Assembly: GCA_933228895.1 (NCBI GenBank)
Contig: OW121847.1
Coordinates: 123,794,350 to 123,858,349 of the forward strand
Length of the DNA: 64,000 bases
Source of the DNA: Platycnemis pennipes
Lineage: Eukaryota > Arthropoda > Insecta > Odonata > Platycnemididae
Reading direction: 5' to 3'
Shown: one piece after another, positions 13,970 through 25,529 of the stretch
Layout: each line of letters begins with the position of its first letter
Numbering within the stretch: position 1 is the first letter of the stretch
Program-made: the position numbers and the translations under genes
The notes under the pieces: generated by a model
What the model was told of the DNA's origin: nothing
Databases searched by the model: none
The model's input: the letters and a program-made list of their open reading frames with translations, nothing else

Positions 13970-15740
13970 TTTCTTTTTCCCCCCGGCACAGGCGCTCCCA
14001 AACCACCCTCCGCTTTCTCTTTGTGGGGCGCATGTGGGTAATGAGTAGACGTGCCGTACTGCGTGGTGCGATGGTGGTGAGGCCTCCTCCGAATTGGGGA
14101 ACCCGTTGGAGCCGAGCGCCCTTGATCCCCTTCCCTCCCCGTCCTCCCCTCTTTCTCCTCTGCCACGTCCTTCCATTCCCTCGCGACCCCCTTCCCGCCC
14201 CTCGCTCCCTTTCCCTGCCCAGCCATTCTCCAGATCCTCCCCCCCGGGCCCTGATCTGTGTCACATTCCGGCCCTGGAAGCATGAAGCCCGCCTTTGCGC
14301 CTATGATCCCTTCGGTGGGCCGGGCCCCTCCCTACCACTCGTCCTCGCCGGCCCTCACCCCGGTCGCCGCTCTCCTTTCCCTCGGTCCCCGCACCCAACC
14401 CTCCTCCGGGCTTGTACCACCCTTTTTGACCTTCTTCCTCACCGGCTCACCCTCTGCCCTCCCCACTTTCGTCCATCGCCTCCCTTCTTTCCCTTTCGTC
14501 CGATCGCCCACCTCGCTCGCACCCTTTTTCCATCCTCTCCCGTCCTCACTGCTCCTCATCCTGCATTGGCTCTCTCGCTTCCCGAGTACTTTTCCTCTCG
14601 TGCCCCACACCCGTTCGCCCTCTTCCTCCTCCTCCCGTGCCTCCTCCCCTTAATCCCATTCTCATGGGGTCGGGTGCCCCAAGGCTCCATCTTGATCCAC
14701 TTCTTTTCTCTAATCCTTTCGCTCACCCTTCCCCTCCGTGTACATCCACCCACACAGATGTGTGATTTGTCGTTAAACATACGCGTGTGTGTATGTATTA
14801 TATATATATGTTCGTCGTCAGGACTCCTCCTATCTTTACAATACGCCCTCCTTCCCCTCGACTCCGCCTCCCCTCTCCCCGAACAAACACCTCTCTCTCC
14901 CTCTCGCCCTCTCCCTGGCCCCTCCCTCCTCTCTTTGCTTTGCTCTGGCTTATTATTGATCCCAAATGTGTGACGTCACAGCTGGGGCATCCCTTCCCCT
15001 CCTGTTCAACCTCCCTCCTCATCCTCGAGCCCTCTTCCCCCCGCCCTGCCCTCCCCTTCCGGAAATCCCTTCCCCGCACCCTTTTTTATCCTCCCCTCCT
15101 CCTCCTCCTTTCACCTCTCTATCTCCCGCCCTCTCGGAGCGCAGCCTCCTCCTCCTCCTCCTCTTGCGCGCCTCATTTCTGCCCTCCCGTCGACGTTGCA
15201 CCCAGCGCCGCTCCTCCCTCACACTTGGACCGCAACCGCATCACCAGCACTCTCTCTCGTTCATCCCGTGAACACTCCTCCACCCCGAAAACTTCTCCAC
15301 TCATCCTGCACTACTCCAAACTCCCTGGAAAGAGCGAGAGAGAGAGAGAGAAAGTCATCCATCTCGGTCCCATCCATCACCCGCGATATATATTCTCCCC
15401 GCATCCCTTCCCCAGATTCCCTTCCCATATCCTATTTCGGCCCTCTCCCCCGGCCGCCTCGCATAGTCTCCCGTCCCGGAGCGAGCACACACATGGTCGT
15501 ATCTGACTTCGTCGCGACCCGATCACGTTTACTCACTTTCCGCCCCCCCCCCCCCCCCCACCCCACCCCGAAATCCCCATTCCGCCCATCTCGTAGCCCG
15601 CCAGCTTCCGGTCAACCCTCCCTCCCGCTTTATCCCATCGAATCCCGCAAATTTTCCATCCATATCCCCCCGCCCTCCCCGAGGCTACACCTCACTGGCC
15701 GCGACTTTGTGTTCCCACCTGTCTATTTAAAACCACCGCA
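13970..15740. repeat. Pyrimidine-rich GC island I
   Basis: About 1.8 kb dominated by C and T on the + (sense) strand. It contains a run of C at 15543-15559 and a (GA)n run at 15335-15351. A small AT-rich interruption with alternating gt/at steps lies at 14780-14815. Long open frames on both strands (such as 14023-14973 +) encode only Pro/Ser/Leu- or Gly/Arg-rich low-complexity sequence and are not credible proteins. A TATA-like tatttaaaa lies at its right edge (15723-15731). Confidence 0.7.
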
Positions 15741-16079
15741 CGACCGCTAACACGCAGGCTGGCCCGTGTTCCCTGCGCTCGGTTGCATATTCGCACGCTT
15801 CCCTTTCCGTAGGCATGCAATTGTATGATCGTGAAACCTTTAGTTTCTCTCGTTGCCGAGCACTCGGGTTAATTTTTTTTTGTACACTGGCGTAAAAGTC
15901 GACTTGCCCGTCAGCATATACGAGAAGTAACGAAGCCACGTTAGTGAAAATAACCTGTAGATCGCACTGCGATGCTGAAACCGGGTACGTGATGGAAACT
16001 AATCTGCGGAAATGTATGGTGCAAAGTTATTTTTACGAACCAAATATGTAAGCCGTTGAATCCGATCTTGTCATCCTCC

Positions 16080-16860
16080 TCAACCAGTGATACACCGCCT
16101 CAATCCTCGGAATAAGACCTTCCCGCTATTCGCTCCCCGCCCCCTCTTCTTCCCTCCCACCGCCTCCTCCTTTTCTGCCGCGCTCACCCCTTCAGCCCCT
16201 CCAGCAGCCGCCCCGTCTCCCGCTAGATCCCGACTCGACCCACTTAGGGCGTCTCGCATGAGGTGGGGGCGCCGTGAAAGGAATGGGTGGGCGGGCATCC
16301 AGGGGTGGCCGGTAGGGGGTGCCACCATTTTTCCTCGCCGCCCCCGCCTCCCCTGCATCTCCGGGTCGGGCGAAAGCTTTCCCCCAACCCGCACCAGCTC
16401 TCCCCCTTCTCCCTCTGTATACTCTCTCTCTCTCTTTTTCTCTACCCTTCTCCGGGTGCATGGACCACCCTCCTCTCGCACGCCACCCCCTCCAAAACGT
16501 CCTTCTAAACTTGAGATACCCCCGCCTAAACCCACTTACCCTTCTCATCGCGCAATATCTCATCTCTCCCGTGATATTCCGTATTAACTTACACGCCGTT
16601 CCATCTCGCCCATTATGTCCCGCCACCCCTCATCGCTCTCCTGCCCCTCTTCCCTCCCCCCCGGCTCCTTTTCTTCCTCCCACCATGACTTTTTGTCTGC
16701 CTCTCTCCAACCCCCGGGTCCACCGAGTCCTTCATGAAAGCGTTAAAGAAGCCGTGAGGATTGGTTGGTGTGGGCGTGTCTTCTCGCCCAGTCGAGTCCC
16801 CGATGCTTTCTTCCATAACGACGTTATGGGTTCTTCGTGGAGGAAACCCTGTTAGGCCCC
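16080..16860. repeat. Pyrimidine-rich GC island II
   Basis: A second C/T-rich stretch on the + strand, interrupted at 16255-16320 by a G-rich segment. It includes a (CT)n run at about 16422-16440. The open frames at 16080-16855 overlap on both strands in several phases and are compositional. Confidence 0.6.
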
Positions 16861-18250
16861 GTTAGTGAGTTTCCATTTCGGACGCTCAGCGTGATTTCGG
16901 TCCTCGAAATCCCACTCGCTGCACCTCTTTCGTACGCCCTAGTTTTTGTCACCTGCATTCAAGCCTTTGGTAGGAGTTTTTTTCGCATTTTCTTTCGTTT
17001 GCATGACAGTTAGTAGTGGTGGGGGTGCAGGAGTCGGCCTATTTGAATTCTGTTTAGATATGGGCTGGTGTGTCCTGCTCTTATTCATAAATGTAGTGCC
17101 AATCCTCCTATATTCAAGGTCATCGAGTCAAGGGTCATCGTGGTCCTTATATGTCGCATTTATGTTTCAGACAGGGCCAAGCATATTTTATGGATTAATA
17201 AATATCCCTTTTTTCTGAAAAATTTTGAGGAGGGATTATGCCACATAATTGTTTAAGTATGAAAAAGCGCAATGGTAGGTACATTTGTAGTTTGCGAAAA
17301 AAGACGTTTAATTCTCTGATATAAGCTCTGGATATTCCTTAACAGTAGCTACGAAATATGTGTTAATTTAGGGTAAAAGATAATGTATGTTTAGCGACAG
17401 TACATCGGTATCTATAAAGGAATACGAGCCGTAAAACGCTCTCCACTCTGGCTTGAGTGTCCCAGTCTTTACGGGACAAAGGTACACTCGGTTTAATAGG
17501 CTATAGTTGCCTTATTTCAACCCGAAATCGGTGAAAAATGCTCCTGGCAGATGAGTGGAAAATCCTTCAAGCAATTGTAGCGAAAAGTCAGCCGTGAGAC
17601 GGACCCGACAGTGGTAGTAATCGTCAGGTAGTCAGTCATTGGTAAAATGATTTCTGGTCCAGAGTGTCTTTTGATTTCTCTGATTTAGTCATTTCAATGG
17701 ATATAATGGTTTTGGGAAATGTACGCCATTCTTATTTTAGGAACGTTCATCCCCATTGGATGCTTAACATGTACAGCAAATGCCCAAGTAATTTTTGGTA
17801 CATTGGCAGTATTTTTTCCCATCTAGCTTTCGAAAAAAACACATTGTTCGAATATGGATGTGACGTAATTTAATTAGGTAAAATATGGTTTATATGGCAT
17901 TTCACCCAACAGGGAAATGGTCAAGCACCGCCGAAGGAAGGGCGCTTTATTTGGTACTGTGGAAAGTGAAGAGAGACTAATTCTAGATCAGGAATACTGC
18001 TTGGTATGTAGCTCAAACCTTAAAGCTCAAAGCGAGCTCCCTCGCTCGCAGGCATATCCCGCTCTTAGGAATTATCGGAATAGTTTTATTTAGGAATATG
18101 TAGGGTAATAACGATTCTGATATAGATTTAAAATTGTTTATAATTAATTGTACAATAAAACTCCTGGTGAAATGAAGTGAGAACAATAGCAAAAAAAATC
18201 TCAGTGGTATTGCAAAGATACCGAAGATATTTTACTAGGATATGCATGAA
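16861..18250. other. Intronic sequence, no gene seen
   Basis: Ordinary AT-rich sequence without recognisable coding, RNA or repeat features. Confidence 0.5.
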
Positions 18251-18257
18251 GAAGTCA

Positions 18258-18390
18258 TGTCGGTAACGTGGCGTTCTATCAACCCAAGGGTTGTGGGTTC
18301 AAGTTCCGCCACGGCTTTCGATATTGTATTCGCATAGGGTGAGTATTATACTGCTATGTGTGATATGACCTTATTAATTGGACCAGCTAA
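18258..18390 (+). repeat. tRNA-derived SINE-like element (weak)
   Basis: A B-box-like gggttcaagttcc lies at 18295-18307. It is preceded by a tRNA-like stretch with a possible A box near 18268-18282. The tail (ctatgtgtgatatgacc near 18353) resembles part of the element at 39590, which suggests one family. The ends are undefined. Confidence 0.4.
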
Positions 18391-18399
18391 AACCAAAAG

Positions 18400-21230
18400 G
18401 CCCCATCTTTCAGTCATCGCATTAAAGGTATTGAACAAAATAGGCGTGCTAACATTTCCCTAAGGAAATTAATCATTTTGGAATGCAGTTTTCGAGGGCA
18501 TACACGATGGGGCCGTAGCACCTTGGATGGGATCATTCATATTCTTGTTTGTATATTGAGGACCTGAAAGAACTTTATGACACGAGAGTGCTAGTCCTGT
18601 GCTATAATTGGCTAAAAAATTTGATAAGTTTGCTTATGATGAATCTATTTCGCTAAAGAAGCTAGAATCCGTAAGCCTTGACTTCATAGTGAGAATAGAG
18701 GAAGCAAACAGTTTTCCACAAGAAGCGACAACTGTCCTTTTCTGGCGTTCCTTTAAGCCTTCAATGCCTTAAGGTTTTTTCTTGCGCTATTTTGAGATGA
18801 CTTTTAATGTGTATTTTTAATCCTCAGTACACTTCACGATTGGTTAATGCCCTTCAATGAAGTTCCTTAATTGATTCCTAGCCTCAGTAGCTAGGGGGTG
18901 AGGACGCATCCAGTTCCATGGGAATGGTCACCGTACAGGGAGACTTTCGTGCTTTGGTTGAAATGATTAACTCGGTTTTATAGCCTACTCTCCGTGACAA
19001 ATTTAGTAAGAAGCCATTGATGCCAGGATTTCCTTGCGCATGTCATTGGCTGTGAAACAAGGCGAGGGAAAGATCGTTTGTTTTGAGCCTAAACGAACTT
19101 TATATTATCCTCAAGTCACAGAACTTGTCCTCAAGTCACAGTCACCGGTGGTGGAAACAACGTGAATAGAATTCAGCATTACGTACTAATTTGTTGGTGG
19201 AGTTGGATTTTTCAGGCGCTATCGTCGTCCAAAAGAAGACATATGTATTATCAAGCTCGAGTTCTTGCTATCCTGCAGAAAAGTTTTCTTGTTTGCCCGG
19301 CCACGACAAATTATGTAGAATGCCTAGAAGAAATATTGCAATTATCTAACATGTTTTGAGATGTTCGAAACTTGTGTAATAATCCTTTCTTCCTTTTGCC
19401 TTGGCTTTGGCGTGGCAATGACAAAAACTAGTTAGGTTACCAGTAGGCTAGATACCTATTAGATTTCCAAGATTTGAGAATTTAAATGATTATAGTTTTA
19501 CTAACCATAGACTTTAAGCTGAGGCATTTCGTCAAAGAACCTAGTCCTTGTCTCTCTAAGCATGCAATTATCCCTGTTGTCCCGTAGTAATTTTTCAGAC
19601 ACTTCACAATACCCGGTCATTTGTTAATTTTACCGCACCTGTTGATAGAGGACGTTACATATCTCATTTTCTTCCAGTTTGCTGCCTGAATACTCAATTC
19701 TGACTTTATTTCTTTCAGCCCATTCCACTTTCACCCTTAATTTCAAATTGCAAGGTATGTGAAGGTTACGTTGAAAGCTAGCTGTTCTTGTTAAAGTATC
19801 AAAACTCATTTGTGGTTTCTAAATATAATCCACCCGAAATGAATTCCATCTTGCACATTTATAAGGTTTGAATGCATGGTATTTGTGCCTTGAGGGATTC
19901 AGGTCCCCATCTATTCCATCCCTATCCTTATACCTTTCCTCCCGGTCTGAAGCGCCTATTAGTATGGAAACAGACTTGAAAACAGACATTATTGTGCCTA
20001 AAGGTTATATGACGGCATTCAGTTAAAGGGTAAAACTATAAGCTGATGTCCAATTTTAGAATTGATGGATGAGGAAACCTTTTTCCTCGTATCTTTATAC
20101 GCGGGATTTGCTAAATGGAGTTGCTATGGAATTTAAGTTATGCCATTTTGATCCCTCATTCTATCTGCAAATTACTTGTTGCGCAGGCTGTTACTTCTTC
20201 TAAAACAGTAAAGGTTTTCTCTGCAAGAGCTCGCTAATTTACGAACGGTTGAGTTAAAACTTGCTGCTTCCTGTTTGCTGAATGATTTTGAATTTTACAT
20301 TTATTCTTAAGTTGCGCGCTTTATTGAATTAATCCGACCTGATAAATGAAGCTGAATGATTAGGCCTGCTATCTTCTCTCCTCCCCATGTCCCTATGCCT
20401 TTACCAATATATTATTCTTTCAACTACCTTTATAAGACGATTGTACGTACAATTAGCTTTAAGCTCCTCGTTGCCTGTGTTATTAATTTAAACTTTTGCT
20501 AATGTTTTACATTTAAGCGTAATATTCTCGGTCGCTCAAGGATACGAGAGATCCACATTTGTCTATATTTCCGAGCTTACAGCTTATTTTCTGCAGTTTA
20601 TCATAAAAATATTTGATTCAGTTTCATATTATTTGCTCATTCAGGATTTCTGGAAGGAAACATTCTGCAGTTGCTTATCCCTAACTGTCGAGGGAGTAGA
20701 ATTATTGATAAAATGACTACATTTTTACTCATGTAGTCTTGTCGGGTTTTTTGTTCCTCATTCTTTTTGTTAGGGTTCGTTTAAGTCAAAGTTCTCATCC
20801 GGATTATGATTCTTGTCATGCTAAATTTTCCCTTTGTATTTTTATAAACCCATCAGGTTGACCTTTGGAAAGACCTCCAATTGGAAATTTTTCTAATTTG
20901 GAAGTCCAATTTCTCATCATCTCTCCACTCTTTGTGATCAATCAGAAAGTCACGGGTCTTGGTTATAAGAAGTATATTTCCTTTGAACAGAAGAAAGAGA
21001 AATGAAAATTATTTGGGACATGTACGTTTGCGAAACGCTAATCTGGCATTATAAACTACTTATGGATGAAAGTTGACAAAGTCAAGAGCGACGAATTGGC
21101 GAGGTCGTCAAGTATAACTGATCTATGCAAATGCTATATGCTAGAGAAGAATGATTTGAAAGGAGCTTATTTTCGAACAAGTCACTATTAGCAATTTTTT
21201 TCCATGTTGACGAGTAAGTTGGATGGAAAC
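18400..21230. other. Intronic sequence, no gene seen
   Basis: AT-rich. The word tcctcaagtcacag is repeated at about 19109 and 19130. Nothing else is supportable. Confidence 0.5.
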
Positions 21231-21239
21231 GTTTTGCCA

Positions 21240-21720
21240 TACACGCTCACTAGTTTCGGCACCGAAACCCGGCCAGGCCATTAACACGCCTGGTTGTCGC
21301 CTCTAGTTTTCGTGGTCCGCACGACTCGACGCGGTGCTTGAATGAGAAAAAGAGACGTCGTCCGCGGAAATTGCATCCTTGGATTTCAATGCAAGGCGAG
21401 TCGGAGGAAAGCAGAAGGCTTCTTTGGGATAAAAGGAACTCGACAACAAGTGAGCGCCTCGGTCAAGGGATCGCGAGGGGCCCTGCGGTCGTACCGCCAC
21501 CACCTTGGCAACAGGCCACCGCAAAGGGGTGTGACATTGGTCGTACGAGAGGGAAGAGAAATCGTCATTCAAAAAATGTGTTCTCCGCCCGCTTTTCGAG
21601 ACTCCCCAAGGTGACGAGGCGCCCAGCGTTTTGTTATTATTTCCAGAAAACGTCGCTCGTGAGGCACTTCAACTCCGTCGACCTCTGCTGTTTCCTTGAG
21701 CCAGGGCTTGAATTTCACCC
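21240..21720. promoter_or_regulatory. CpG-rich island 3.7 kb upstream of the switch I exon (putative regulatory)
   Basis: A dense cluster of CpG dinucleotides with mixed base composition, unlike the pyrimidine-skewed islands elsewhere. Open frames run through it on both strands (21338-21778 +, 21303-21572 -) but show no recognisable domain. A small inverted repeat, ccaggc/gcctgg, lies at about 21272-21292. It is a candidate enhancer, or a promoter for a noncoding or N-truncated transcript. This is inference only. Confidence 0.3.
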
Positions 21721-24700
21721 GGGGCATTTATTCTACCTTGAGACAGTGTTGCCATTGGGTATTCTCGACGTGTGCTAGAACTCTCATGACGTTTACGCCA
21801 TCGCCGTTCAAGTTCCAATGCATGTTTTATGCTACTGTCGCATCCGCCTGTCATTAAACGTCTCCTGAATTTCGGAATATTTAGCGGACATCACAGATTC
21901 AACATTTGAGAGACTTATTTGGCCCTGAAATAGAAATTTAAATAGCTGCCTCAACGTGTTTCACGAAAGCAGTCAATATTTATCAATCTTCATATCACTA
22001 AGAGAAAAAAAAATCCTCGAATCGTCAATTCACGCTAAAGGATTGTGGGTATTGTATTCTTGCGTAAATCGCTCGGAAGGATTTGTAGCCTATGTCAATT
22101 GTCAGAAAAGCAGCCTTCCGCTACGGCTCAAAAAATTTCCAAGATTAGGTAAAGAATTAAAGTACATTCAGTGATGTCAAAACTTTGGTATTCAGTCGCA
22201 TGTTGCTGAAATATTTTTTAACCTTATGGTGAAGCTTTATTTTCAGTTCCTATCAAAGAAAACTGCACGGACATGGATCTTTAGAGAAATCAAAAATGAA
22301 ACATTATCTTGTCTTCTTATTCAAAGTTATATTAGTGTATATTTATGTTTACTTTTTAATTGTATCGTTCTCGTTAGACCATTTGTTTTATTACATGGTC
22401 TCTTACTTGGTTTATCTTTTGGCACTCTTTCCCTTTAATGCCTCACTGGTTGGACGTCGCTTGTGATTCGGTGGTAATTTTTAGCACTGTTCCGGTCTCT
22501 TTTCACAAGAAATTATTTTTGATATTTTTTTTAAGTACAGGTCCGTTTTTGGTTTAATTACAGCCCCTCCTTGCCCCTGTTGAAGCATTGTAAATAGTTA
22601 TTTTTTCTATAATGAGTGTATCACGTGCATATACGGTGCTTGGCCTGGGAAGAAGAAAGTAGAGCAGTGGGATTATAATTGTATACTCGTGTTTCCGTGT
22701 AGCGCGTTGCTTTTGTATTTTTCGTGGGCGAGGATGCCTTTTGTGGCCGAAGACAGTTCTCATGTTCTTCTGTCTCTCCAGTGAAAAAACTTAATTAGCC
22801 ATTTTTGTTTTATTCTCCTTCGACGAACCTATGTAGAAGTCTTTTCAGTGGATTTAGGTTTGCCTTCTTGCGCGGATTTACTTGATTCCATTCATTGCAT
22901 TGTTTTACTCAGCATTTTTTTTTCTTTTTAGAAGTCTATGAATGTTTACGAACAATTAAAGTAACTGTTGTGCTCGGTGATTCATTATTAAATTACAATT
23001 TTTTTTCGTTACCGATTATCAAAAGTTGCTTCCTATCCCTAACGAGAAAATTGTCGTAATAAGCCACTAGAGAAAAAATTCTCCTCGTTCGTGGCCGTTT
23101 TGAATTAGTGGTGTACATTGTTCTTTTGCACGTATGCATGTTTATCGTGTGGCGTTATTCGTATAAGGGTCGTAGATGCTGAAGAGCTGTGTTGTATCAG
23201 TGGTGATTCCGACCTAATATTTTTCATAGATTTTGTGGGCTGATGAAATTGATTTCTTTTTCATTTCAGGACAATGATTCGGTTTCTTGCACATTTTACT
23301 CTCCCGTTAGGTCATCGTTTATTATACATTCCTCCCTGGGTGGTGAGCCCTTAAAAGGCTTGTAAAGATTAAGGCAACGACCATCTGCACGCTCGCTATT
23401 TGCTAAATGCCATAGATCTGTGTGAATACGTAGGCAGTATATAAGAGATATATTTTTTCGAGGTAAGACTTGCTAAATGTGAATTAGGGAGATAAAAATA
23501 TGTTGAATCCTTCTTGTCTCTTCTAGTATAATCTGGGATCATGGAAGGGAGATAATAACTCCTTTAATTGTGTCCAATGGATAACGTAAAACTCTGTAGT
23601 AAGGTGTATTTAGTATTTTTTTCATTATTAACTGCTCCAAAACAGTGACATAGTTTAATTGACGGTCTCGCAAGAAAACTTTCCCTAGGAATAGATGAAT
23701 TCTTGAGATGTATCACGTTGTCGCTGATTATCTTCCCTTGACTACTTAAGGATGAGCTGCTGACCTCAATATTCTAATTAACAGATTAATAAGACTCGGC
23801 GGTAATCTTCTTTCCCTACAAATAATTGAAAAAAGTGCCTAGTTACTCGGAACGATTGGGTCGAAAAGTTTTGGAAATGATTCCGCGTTAAAAAATAATA
23901 CATAGGTGGTGATGATCGTTGCCGTGCAGTATCAGTTGAGCGTTCGTCACATCTGTGTACTCAAGGTTCAGTCGACCTCTGAACTTTCAGGCATGCGGTG
24001 AAACGGTCGCATCGAACTTCTACCGGTGAATAGCGTAAACTTGTGACCTCCCACGTTCCATTTTTAGGATTCCCCATGACTTGCCTTGCGTCTCTGCCAT
24101 CACTCTCTCGTGTTTTAGCAAGGAAAAGTCGTCGGTATGGCTGTACGCTGCAGGATTTCTCCACGTTGAATATTCTATTCTGCCCGATTCCACTGTCCTA
24201 TACAATTTTCTTGGGTATTCCACCCAGTGAGACAGTTCGTTGCTGATATTTCCTTAGTGCACTCTAATATCTTTCGGACGCGTGCGCGAAACACAGGCGA
24301 CGAACAATGGGGAACATGCACTGTTTTTTATAACTCTTTAAATGTGAAGTTTATTAGCTGAAATGAGCTTGCCGAAAATGTAGCTGAAGAGTTAAGTTGT
24401 GTTACAAAGATATTACTCTTTGAAAATTTTACCTTTTCGGCAGCTTAAAAACACGACGTAATCGCATGACGTCACGGTACGGTATCACTATGGGCGTTGT
24501 TTATCTGTTTATGCGTGGAGGTAAGTTGTTAAATAAATACTTGGCGATAACGTATGTATTTATCTCATTTGTTTAATGCAATAAACGATTGTATTTCGAA
24601 TTTTTATTTACGTAGCATGGATTGTAACGAGCAAATCGTCCATTAATTTTAAAATGCCTGTTTAGTGGCCATGAATTTCTACTACGCCTATGCAATCGCT

Positions 24701-25396
24701 GGTTTTTTTTAAGAAGAACGCCGCCATAAGTGATTCAACCAAAGGAAATTGTCGGAATGTGCTTTTTTAAAGTATTTTTTCAGTCATCGTTTCGTTCGAG
24801 AAACTGCTAAAAACCTCAAAACATAATATTCACTTCGTTTTCTGTTAAAAATAAATGTCTATCTCCGTAGCAATATGGAACTTATACCGTGCAGTGACGT
24901 CAGAAGGCGTTTTAGGTCACGTGACTTTCGTCAATTTCCGGGAACATTTTAAATTCATTTAATAATCTTTGTGGTGGGCGTAGAAAAATTTGGCATATAT
25001 ATTTAAATTGGTGAGAAAATTTCGCATCAAGTACATCATTAATCTTCGAGAAACAAATTTCATGCATATTCCCCATTGCCGATCACCGTAGCGAGGTCGG
25101 TATTGTACCAGCTTGGTTACCAAAAGTCCATGATCTCGAATCCCGCTTAATATATTCAATGGATTAAGAACTCAGTTGGTGCCATACAACTTTAGTAGTT
25201 GAAAACCTAAAAAACCGAATCTTAGCATTACGATTAGACATCGCGGGATATCTTGCATTAAACCACATAACTTTGAGCTCTCTTGCATGTTCAGAGAACC
25301 AATTTTGTGTACTCTAAAACTATGAACTTTATTGTCATGACCCACGTGATGTTCGTGGAAACCAAACTTATTTTTCCTTTCCCTTTCTTCCCCCCT
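21721..25396. other. Intronic sequence, no gene seen
   Basis: AT-rich, with no repeat family identified. A donor-like ggaggtaagt occurs near 24518 and an acceptor-like tttttcatttcag near 23257-23269, but no open frame links them. Confidence 0.5.
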
Positions 25397-25399
25397 CAG

Positions 25400-25528
25400 T
25401 TTCTTGGACGATTTGGACCGCTTGGGCGCGAAGGACTACCAACCCACGGAACAGGACATTCTTCGGACGCGAGTGAAGACGACGGGAATCGTCGAGGTGC
25501 ACTTCTCCTTCAAGAACCTCAATTTCAA
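25400..25528 (+). CDS. Galphao: G protein alpha-o subunit, internal exon with switch I (partial gene)
   Basis: This exon encodes part of the alpha subunit of the heterotrimeric GTPase Go, a membrane-attached switch that couples seven-transmembrane receptors to effectors, prominently in neurons. It is 129 bp. The acceptor is a long pyrimidine tract ending in cag at 25397-25399, and the donor is gtgagt at 25529. Its first base completes a tyrosine codon (TA|T); the frame then reads [19 protein letters not shown] and on through [18 protein letters not shown] to a lysine codon split across the intron (AA|G). In mammalian Go numbering (from memory) this covers residues 156-198. It includes the arginine finger R179 and Mg-binding T182 of switch I, both present. 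The DYQPTEQD stretch favours Go over Gi. Length and phase match the fifth coding exon of vertebrate GNAO1 as I recall it. The longer open frame through this stretch (25283-25570) is out of phase and spurious. Exons 1-4 lie upstream of the window. Confidence 0.96.
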
Positions 25529-25529
25529 G

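Larger units (their letters stand above)
1..25399 (+). other. Go alpha upstream intron, 3' part
   Basis: The sequence before the switch I exon ends in a good pyrimidine tract and cag acceptor. I looked for the preceding exon, which in Go ends with a conserved YQLNDSAKY-type segment, and did not find it. I therefore read the whole stretch as one intron that starts outside the window. A divergent or very short exon could have been missed. Confidence 0.8.

Noticed and set aside
14023..14973. 316-codon + strand open frame
   Set aside because: It lies in a C/T-rich island where stops are rare. The product is Pro/Leu/Ser/Arg low-complexity and other phases and the opposite strand are equally open.
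25075..25150. tRNA-like stretch with ctcgaatcccgc
   Set aside because: A and B box matches are both poor, no cloverleaf can be drawn, and there is no second copy.
1..25399. Search for the preceding Go exon (ending YQLNDSAKY-type)
   Set aside because: No stretch encoding it with a donor in the correct phase was found by eye, so no exon is reported here.
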